A DNA stretch of 64,000 bases from the NCBI GenBank assembly GCA_965219165.1, contig CBDCMW010000002.1:1612001-1676000 (forward strand), given 5' to 3'. The position numbers and the translations under genes are program-made. The stretch comes from Aldehydirespirator sp965219165 (GTDB lineage Bacteria; Actinomycetota; Acidimicrobiia; Acidimicrobiales; Aldehydirespiratoraceae). The notes beneath the pieces were generated by a model. It did not search any database and was not told the DNA's origin. It worked only from the letters and a program-made list of their open reading frames with translations. This document shows, in pieces, positions 56,304-64,000 of the stretch (position 1 is the stretch's first letter; each line of letters begins with the position of its first letter).

Positions 56304-56969
56304 ATGGCGACGGCATCCGGCGGGGATCCGCAGACGCTGGCATCGCTGGTCGATCCTGCCTCGACGGCGGTGCTGACCATGGAGCTGCAGCGGGGCGTCG
56401 TCGGTCCGGGCGCCATGATGGAGTCCCTCCGGCGGCAGGTGGCGGCGGCGGGGACGGTCCGTGCCGCGGCCGCGGTGTGCAACGCGGCCCGGGCTGCGGG
56501 GGCGCGCGTGGTCCACTGCGTCGTGCAGACCCGTGGAGACGGCGCGGGCGGCGCGGTCAACTGCCGGATCCTGGGGCTGGCCGACAAGCTTCGCCGCGAG
56601 CAGGGGATCGCTCCCACCATGGCCGGCACCGACGGGGAGCGGCTCGTGCCCGAACTCGGGGAGGATCCCCGGGACCTGGTCATGGTGCGATGGCATGGCC
56701 TGACGCCGTTCACATCCACGGCTCTCGACCAGACCCTGCGGAACCTGGGCGTGACCACCGTCGTTGCTACTGGCGTGTCAGTGAACGTCGGCATCATGGG
56801 CCTGTGCCTCAGCGCCGTTGATCTCGGCTACCAGGTGGTGCTGGTACGCGATGCGGTGGCTGGGGTTCCCGAGGACTATGCGGACTCCGTGATCGAGCAC
56901 AGCCTGGCCATGGTGGCCACGGTGGTGACCTCCGCGCAGCTGCTGGAGGCCTGGTCTGCCGGTTGGTGA
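56304..56969 (+). CDS. Isochorismatase-like (cysteine hydrolase fold) protein
   Basis: 221 residues. The Rossmann-like core is visible as TAVLTMELQRGVVG near residue 21, ARVVHCVVQTR, VMVRWHGLTPFTSTALDQTL and TTVVATGVSVNVGIMGLCLS. In active family members the second motif ends TNVCV, with a catalytic Cys; here that residue is Gly, and the first-motif Asp is Glu. A Cys four residues later (GLC) may or may not substitute. A group of actinobacterial proteins shares this pattern, so activity may differ from the name. ATG 56304, just after a repeat pair. Confidence 0.8.
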   Translation: MATASGGDPQTLASLVDPASTAVLTMELQRGVVGPGAMMESLRRQVAAAGTVRAAAAVCNAARAAGARVVHCVVQTRGDGAGGAVNCRILGLADKLRREQGIAPTMAGTDGERLVPELGEDPRDLVMVRWHGLTPFTSTALDQTLRNLGVTTVVATGVSVNVGIMGLCLSAVDLGYQVVLVRDAVAGVPEDYADSVIEHSLAMVATVVTSAQLLEAWSAGW

Positions 56970-57024
56970 AAGCGCCGGTGTCGCCCCCGTGGAAAGGGGC
57001 GGCCATTAGCCTCGGCTGATCGAA

Positions 57025-60000
57025 GTGCCCGCCAATACCGCCGCGCCCGCCGGGGGCGGAAACGGCCCAACTCGCCAGGACGCCCCGACGGTGCTGGCCG
57101 TGGTGGTCGCCCATCAACCGGGCGATTGGTTCGTCGAGACCCTCGAGTCGTTGGCTCTGCAGGATTACGAGCCCCTGAGCACGGCCGTCGTCGACGCGGC
57201 TGGATCGGGGATCGGCGCGCGGGTGGCTGAGGTCCTAGCGGATGCCGCCGTCATCGACGCCGCCGGAGCCTCCGGTTTCTCGGAAGCGGCCAACGCCGTG
57301 CTCTCCGCCGGTGTCGAAGCCGACTTCCTGCTGGTGTGCCACGACGACGTGGCTCTGGCACCCGACGCGGTCACGGTGCTCGTGGCCGAGGCACTGAGGA
57401 GCAATGCCGGGATAGTCGGTCCCAAGATCGTGGAATGGGATCGTCCCGAGATCATCCAGCACGCCGGCTACGACGTCGACCGCTTCGGCATGACCGCGGA
57501 ACGGGTCGGCGCCGAGGATCTCGACCAGGAGCAGCACGACGGGGTGAGCGATGTGTTCGCCCTTCCCTCGGCAGTCCTGCTCATACGCAGGGATCTCTTT
57601 GCCCGCCTGGGCGGCTTCGACGGAGGCATGACCTTCCGAGGCGAGGACGTGGATCTGTGCTGGCGGGCCCAGATGGCCGGGGCCCGGGTCATGTTCGTCG
57701 GAGGCGCGCTGGCGCGACACCGCGACGGGCTCGTGTCCCGAACCGGCGTTGACGACACGAGGCTCACCGAGACTCGCCACGCCCTGCGGTCCATGCTGGT
57801 CAACCACGGCCGTATCTCTCTCACCGTGTTGGTGCCGCTGGCTGTACTGATGGCGATCACTGAGATCGTCGTGGCTGTGTTCACTGGCCGTTTCGGACAT
57901 GTGCGCGACACGGTGTCGGCATGGGTCTGGAACATCTCCCGGCTCGACGTAGTAGCGCAGCGACGCCGGGCCAATATGCAGGTCCGCAGGGTTCGCCAGG
58001 CCGACGTGACCGCGTTGCAGTACTTCGGCAGTGTGCGTCTGGTGTCCTTCTTGAGGCGACAGTTCGGCGGCGAGTCGACCGGGTTGCTCAGCACCGCCCG
58101 CCGGGATGTGTTCGGGGGGCTGCGCACCGGCACGACTCGACTTGCATGGATCTCCTGGATCGGGGTGCTGGCGATCGTGCTGTTCGGCTCGCGCGGCCTT
58201 CTCTCGGGGGGAGTTCCGGCGGTGGGGGACTTCGCCGCTCTGCCCGATACCGCCTCGGACCTGCTCGAGGCGTGGTGGGGAGGGTGGAGCGAACGCAACG
58301 GGGGAGCGCCGTCCTCGAACCTGGGCGTTCTCGTGTACCTCGGCCTGCTCGGCTGGCTCCTGTCCGACAGCATGGAACTGGTTCGCACGCTGTCGGTCGT
58401 CGTGCCGATCGTTGTCGGACTGCTGGGGGCCTACCGGCTGCTGGCCGAGACCGGCTCGCGCCGGGCCCAGGCGAGCGCGCTCGTCGCCTACCTTCTGGTG
58501 CCGCTGGCGCCGGCGTCCGTGGCGGGCGGGTCCATCGCCGGTCTCGTCGGCTACGCGGCCGCGCCGTGGATCCTGCGCGAGTTGCTGCGAGCGTCGCGCG
58601 CCGCGCCGTTCCGGCATGGTCCCCAAGGGTTCGCGGGATTGGCCGCGGTGGCAGTGTCGCTGGGGGCTGCCGCGGGCGTCGCGGCGTTGCTTGTTCCCGC
58701 CGCTGCCGGACTCGTGGTGCTGATGGCGGCCGGCCTAATGGCGGGCAGCCTGCTCGCGGGCCGCCCCGGTGGTGTTCCGCGCCTGCTGGCCGCCACCGCG
58801 CTAGCCGTGCCGGCGGTCGCGCTCGTGGCGTTCCCGGCTGTCGTGGACCTGGTTGCCTCGGGCCCCGATTGGGGGGTCGTAGCCGACGGCCGCGACGGGT
58901 CGGCCGGCGAATTCTCCTTCGGCGAGATCCTGCGGTTCGCCGTCGGCGGAGACGACCCGGGCTTCCTGGTCTGGTTGTTCGCCGTTCCGATGACCGTGCC
59001 CCTGCTGCTGGGAAGGGGATGGCGCCTGGAGCAGTCCGTGCGCCTGTGGATGGTGGCTGTCCTGTCCTGGGCCGTCGCTCTTGCGGCACAGCGGGGAGCG
59101 CTGCCGTTCGGGCTTCCCGATCTGCACCTGCTGCTCGCCCCGGCGGCCGTGGCGGTGGCCGGGCTGTGCGGCATGGCCGTGCTGTCCATCGAGCACGACC
59201 TGCGCTTCAGCCACTTCGGCTGGCGGCAGGCGCTCGTGCCGGTGACCGTCGCGGCCTCCCTGCTGCTTGCGATGGGCAGCATCGGCTCACTGGAGGACGG
59301 CCGCTGGGGCCTGGTGGACGGCGATCACCATTCGGCGCTGCGCTTCGAACCACCGGTCCTGTCGGGCGCCTACCGCGTCCTGTGGATCGGCGCGCCCGAG
59401 TTCCTGGCCGCCGAGGGGCACAGCCTGGCTCCCGGCGTCGCCTGGGCGACGACAGCCGGTGATTCGGTGACGATTCTCGATCGCTCGATTCCGCTCGACC
59501 AGGGCCGGGCCGATCTCTTCTCCACGGTGATCGAAGAGATCGAAGAGGGCCGCACCGCCCGCGGTGGGCGGCTCCTGGCCGGCTTGGGCGTGCGCTACGT
59601 GGTGCTGCTGCACCGGCTCGCGCCGGCACCGTTCGTCACTGAGGATGAGGCCCGAGAAGTGCCCGCCGATCTCACCGAGGCGATGCGCGGCCAACTCGAT
59701 CTGGAGTTGGTGGAGGGGACCAACAGCGCGGTGGACATGTTCGTGAACACCTCGTGGGTGCCGATGCGGGCGCTTTACCCGCCCGGGTTCGACGCGGGAA
59801 TCGAGGACTTCAAAGACCTGGAAGCCCGTCCGCTGACTACTGGAGCATCGCTGTTCTCCGGCGACGGGCCCCCGTGGACGGCCGAGGTCCCCGGCAACGC
59901 GGAGATCCTCGTGTCCCATACGCCGCGGCCGGGGTGGGAGCTGAGCGTGGACGGCGATATCGCTCCCCGGCGCGAGGCCCTCTCGTGGGCACGGGCCTAT

Positions 60001-60135
60001 CGTCCCGGATCCGGGGGCGAGGCACAGCTGTCCTATTCGGCGCCATGGTGGCGTCATGCCGGCCAGTTGATCGGCGCGGCCGCACCCATCGTGCTCGCCC
60101 TGGCGTGGCTGCGCCGTCGGATGGACCGGTTCTGA
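57025..60135 (+). CDS. Very large family 2 glycosyltransferase with polytopic membrane domain
   Basis: 1036 residues from GTG 57025. An N-terminal GT2 domain (about 20-280: VLAVVVAHQPGDWFVETLES, VCHDDVALAPDAVTVLVAEA with the DD, and GGFDGGMTFRGEDVDLCWRA) is followed by about ten membrane helices (about 280-760) and a large outer domain (to about 1000) ending with a last helix. Such proteins are widespread in Actinomycetota and presumed to move sugars onto lipid or wall polymers on the outside; a specific role is not known to me. Coupled to the DUF5719-like gene by TGATG, as elsewhere. Confidence 0.85.
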   Translation: MPANTAAPAGGGNGPTRQDAPTVLAVVVAHQPGDWFVETLESLALQDYEPLSTAVVDAAGSGIGARVAEVLADAAVIDAAGASGFSEAANAVLSAGVEADFLLVCHDDVALAPDAVTVLVAEALRSNAGIVGPKIVEWDRPEIIQHAGYDVDRFGMTAERVGAEDLDQEQHDGVSDVFALPSAVLLIRRDLFARLGGFDGGMTFRGEDVDLCWRAQMAGARVMFVGGALARHRDGLVSRTGVDDTRLTETRHALRSMLVNHGRISLTVLVPLAVLMAITEIVVAVFTGRFGHVRDTVSAWVWNISRLDVVAQRRRANMQVRRVRQADVTALQYFGSVRLVSFLRRQFGGESTGLLSTARRDVFGGLRTGTTRLAWISWIGVLAIVLFGSRGLLSGGVPAVGDFAALPDTASDLLEAWWGGWSERNGGAPSSNLGVLVYLGLLGWLLSDSMELVRTLSVVVPIVVGLLGAYRLLAETGSRRAQASALVAYLLVPLAPASVAGGSIAGLVGYAAAPWILRELLRASRAAPFRHGPQGFAGLAAVAVSLGAAAGVAALLVPAAAGLVVLMAAGLMAGSLLAGRPGGVPRLLAATALAVPAVALVAFPAVVDLVASGPDWGVVADGRDGSAGEFSFGEILRFAVGGDDPGFLVWLFAVPMTVPLLLGRGWRLEQSVRLWMVAVLSWAVALAAQRGALPFGLPDLHLLLAPAAVAVAGLCGMAVLSIEHDLRFSHFGWRQALVPVTVAASLLLAMGSIGSLEDGRWGLVDGDHHSALRFEPPVLSGAYRVLWIGAPEFLAAEGHSLAPGVAWATTAGDSVTILDRSIPLDQGRADLFSTVIEEIEEGRTARGGRLLAGLGVRYVVLLHRLAPAPFVTEDEAREVPADLTEAMRGQLDLELVEGTNSAVDMFVNTSWVPMRALYPPGFDAGIEDFKDLEARPLTTGASLFSGDGPPWTAEVPGNAEILVSHTPRPGWELSVDGDIAPRREALSWARAYRPGSGGEAQLSYSAPWWRHAGQLIGAAAPIVLALAWLRRRMDRF

Positions 60136-61613
60136 TGCGCTCGATGCGAGTGCTCGCGATCGTGGCGATAGTCGGCTCGTTGCTGGCCGGGGTGGTCATC
60201 GACCTGCCGGATCGACCCGGATCCGATCGCTCCGATCAGTACGTGTCGGCTCTCGCTGCCCCAACGGGCGTCGTGAACACCTGGTTCTGTCCCGGCGGCA
60301 GCGGTACCGCGGGCGTGGCCGACGTGACCATCGGTGTGGTGAACGGATCGGATGGTCGACGAACCGCCACCGTGTCGGTGTTGCCCGGCGGATCCGACTC
60401 GCAGCAGGCGGCGACGGTGGAGATCGCCATAGAGCCCCGGGGCCGCGTGCTGCTTCAGCCGTCCGGGGAGGTCCCCGGTGCGGAGTGGGTTGGAGCCATG
60501 GTCGAAGTCGACGGCACCGACGTGGCCGTGGAGCAGATCCTCACCGCCGCTCAGGGCGGAGTGGGCCGTTCGCCTTGTCTGACGAGGACCGCCGACAGCT
60601 GGGTCGTCTCGAACGGAGCGACCCGCTCGGCGGTGGAGCGAGAGCGTTTCATCGTGATGCTCCTGAACCCGTTCCCGGATGTCGCAGTGGTTGACATAGA
60701 GCTAGTGGCCGATGTGGGCCGCGACTCGATCGAGGGGTTGGTCGTGCCGGCCCAGCGGGTGGTGGCAGTGGATGTGACCGAGGAGGTAACTGTCGCGGCC
60801 ACCGTTGCGGCCTTCATCGACGTCGTGTCCGGCCGGGTGGCGGCGTCGTGGATCCAGATCGCCGACGGTCCCATTGCCGGCCGCGGCACTCGGACGGCGC
60901 CGGCTGTGCCCGGCGCCGCGGAGTTGTGGCACCTTCCCGTCGCGGCTGTCGGCGCTGCTCGACGAGATGTCGTCGCCGTTTCCAACCCGTCGGCCGACGA
61001 CATCGCCGAGGTCGACGTAGAGATCGTCCCAGAAGAGCCGGATCTCGGTGTGAGTCCGATCGAGATTACGGTTCGGCCGGGCCGGACCGCCCTCGTCGAC
61101 CTCTCCCGGCAGGGTCGCCTCGACGGACTCGGCCATTTCAGCGTGGTGGTTCGCTCCCTGGCGGGAGTGCCGGTGGTGGCGTCGATCACCAGCGCCATCT
61201 CACCATCTGCCGACTCCGGCGTCGTGGAGGCTGCGACCGTGGCGGGGTCAGCGGCGACGATCGGCGCTGACGGGGCGGCCCTGCGCTGGCTGGTACCGGC
61301 AGAAGTGCCCGCCTCCGACGGCGATGCCGGGCTGGGCGCCGACTCCTCGGCCCTGGTGGTCGTCAACCCGTCGGCTGTTGGCATCGCCGAGGTTGACCTC
61401 CGTGTTGACGGCAGGCTGATCCGCTCCGTGGAAATCGGACCCGGTCGCAGCCGAAGGCTGCCATTGGCATCGCTGGGCTCGGATCGGTTCGTGGTGGAGG
61501 TGAACTCGTCAGCTCCGGTGGTTGTCGGCCGCGAGCTCGTCGGGCTTACGTCGCGCTCGGCTTCGTTGGGTGTGGCCGTCTCCGAACCGGTGCCGATCGG
61601 CGGGGATCGCTGA
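60135..61613 (+). CDS. Secreted DUF5719-like protein
   Basis: 492 residues. A signal/anchor helix (VLAIVAIVGSLLAGVVI) precedes an all-beta repeat-rich domain with many Val/Ala/Asp strands (for instance WFCPGGSGTAGVADVTIGVV, VSNPSADDIAEVDVEIV, VNPSAVGIAEVDLRVDG). DUF5719-like proteins stand next to large GT2 proteins in many Actinomycetota; function unknown, probably an envelope partner of that enzyme. ATG overlaps the stop of the gene before it. Confidence 0.78.
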   Translation: MRSMRVLAIVAIVGSLLAGVVIDLPDRPGSDRSDQYVSALAAPTGVVNTWFCPGGSGTAGVADVTIGVVNGSDGRRTATVSVLPGGSDSQQAATVEIAIEPRGRVLLQPSGEVPGAEWVGAMVEVDGTDVAVEQILTAAQGGVGRSPCLTRTADSWVVSNGATRSAVERERFIVMLLNPFPDVAVVDIELVADVGRDSIEGLVVPAQRVVAVDVTEEVTVAATVAAFIDVVSGRVAASWIQIADGPIAGRGTRTAPAVPGAAELWHLPVAAVGAARRDVVAVSNPSADDIAEVDVEIVPEEPDLGVSPIEITVRPGRTALVDLSRQGRLDGLGHFSVVVRSLAGVPVVASITSAISPSADSGVVEAATVAGSAATIGADGAALRWLVPAEVPASDGDAGLGADSSALVVVNPSAVGIAEVDLRVDGRLIRSVEIGPGRSRRLPLASLGSDRFVVEVNSSAPVVVGRELVGLTSRSASLGVAVSEPVPIGGDR

Positions 61614-61663
61614 GCTGGAGCGAGCGGGACTAGGTGAGAGCGCCTCGCCGTGCGGCGTTGTCA

Positions 61664-61763
61664 CTCCCGCTCTTGTTCGCTGCGCTCACGGGCCGCTCGG
61701 GCCACGGCCTCGCTCAGACCTCGCGACGCCCATTGTTGACTCGCGCTTGTTCGCTCGGCCTCT
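61664..61763 (-). repeat. Dispersed ~100-bp intergenic element, complete copy
   Basis: Minus orientation: end A is degenerate (AGAGGCCGAGCG then diverging) near 61752-61763, end B CCCGAGCGGCCCGTGAGCG followed by CAGCGAACAAGAGCGGG at 61664-61700. Total 100 bases. Between converging genes. Confidence 0.75.
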
Positions 61764-61790
61764 GGGCCGCCCCCGTTGCGGGTGTTGGCT

Positions 61791-63803
<2,013 letters not shown>

Positions 63804-63835
63804 GAGCCCAGACTAGTCCGGTACCGTGGCGATCC

Positions 63836-64000
63836 ATGCCGTCGCTGATGCCAGCTTCGACGCGGCTGATCTGGGCGGCAGTCGGATGGGTCGCAGGTTT
63901 CGTCGCCACCCTCGCGGCGGCGGTGGCGGCCGCCGTGGCGCTGGGCGGTCTGGAGGATCCCGAAGCTGACATCATGGAGAGCCTGTCTATGGGCGGTCTC
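63836..64000 (+). CDS. Membrane protein, 5' part only
   Basis: The first 55 codons of a frame that leaves the window. MPSLMPASTRLIWAAVGWVA followed by an Ala/Val-rich helix and LGGLEDPEADIMESLSMGGL. The layout (helix then a DPE-type acidic loop) recalls the N-terminus of CPBP/CAAX-type membrane proteases in Actinomycetota, but this is too short for a firm call. Divergent from ftsH. Confidence 0.45.
   Translation, partial: MPSLMPASTRLIWAAVGWVAGFVATLAAAVAAAVALGGLEDPEADIMESLSMGGL

Overview
The window is 64 kb of high-GC DNA with dense, mostly overlapping genes, many GTG starts, and a gene content typical of Actinomycetota: homodimeric pyruvate dehydrogenase E1, Ku plus a LigD-type polymerase, F420 genes (cofE, cofD), a LytR-CpsA-Psr protein and a DUF5719-like protein. 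SLH-repeat surface proteins and the GDP-6-deoxymannose genes beside them suggest a member of the Acidimicrobiia; this placement is inference, not a computed classification. No rRNA, tRNA, CRISPR array, phage or complete insertion sequence is visible.

Layout. 1-3240: pstS-pstC-pstA phosphate uptake operon on the minus strand, preceded by a four-unit PHO box. 3349-8302: a tightly overlapped minus-strand operon, aceE -> HhH-GPD protein -> two paralogous thioredoxin-like lipoproteins. Each of the two carries an in-frame TGA exactly where the first redox cysteine should be (FWAPH-TGA-P-x-C), with a covarying hairpin at the same distance downstream. I read them as tandem selenoproteins, the most striking content here. 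8422-9134: a frameshifted rnhA with a duplicated piece of its 3' end. 10794-15419: lipoate/2-oxoacid dehydrogenase block (lpdA, E2, and a LipB-LipA fusion), followed by a MITE-like element that supplies the last base of the fusion's stop codon. 15732-28388: mixed housekeeping genes (M24 and M17 peptidases, SLH beta-lactamase-like protein, coiled-coil protein, Ku/PolDom, sirtuin, rhodanese-MoeB).

28453-44183: a surface polysaccharide locus (Wzx-like flippase, three large GT2 proteins, an O-antigen ligase/GT-C fusion, Wzm/Wzt exporter, initiating sugar-phosphate transferase, SpoIID-SLH protein, DPM-like GT2). 44254-46870: biotin carboxylase/BCCP and biotin ligase. 46946-61613: a second envelope block (LCP, Ugd, nucleotidyltransferase, GalE, cofE, cofD, Gmd, Rmd, giant GT2/membrane protein, DUF5719-like), in part resembling the mycobacterial LCP/manB/fbiA region. 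61791-63803: ftsH.

The intergenic space carries a dispersed element of about 100 bp (end A AGAGGCCGAGCGGATAGGC, end B rich in CCCGAGCGGCCCGTGAGCG). It is present whole or in part at ten or so places, once expanded to six tandem copies, and it sits on or supplies the stop codons of four genes. Other small-scale structures of note are a stop/start mini-ORF before pstA, a four-fold repeat of the cofE start site, and a 24-bp perfect palindrome ending one base before the wzm start codon.
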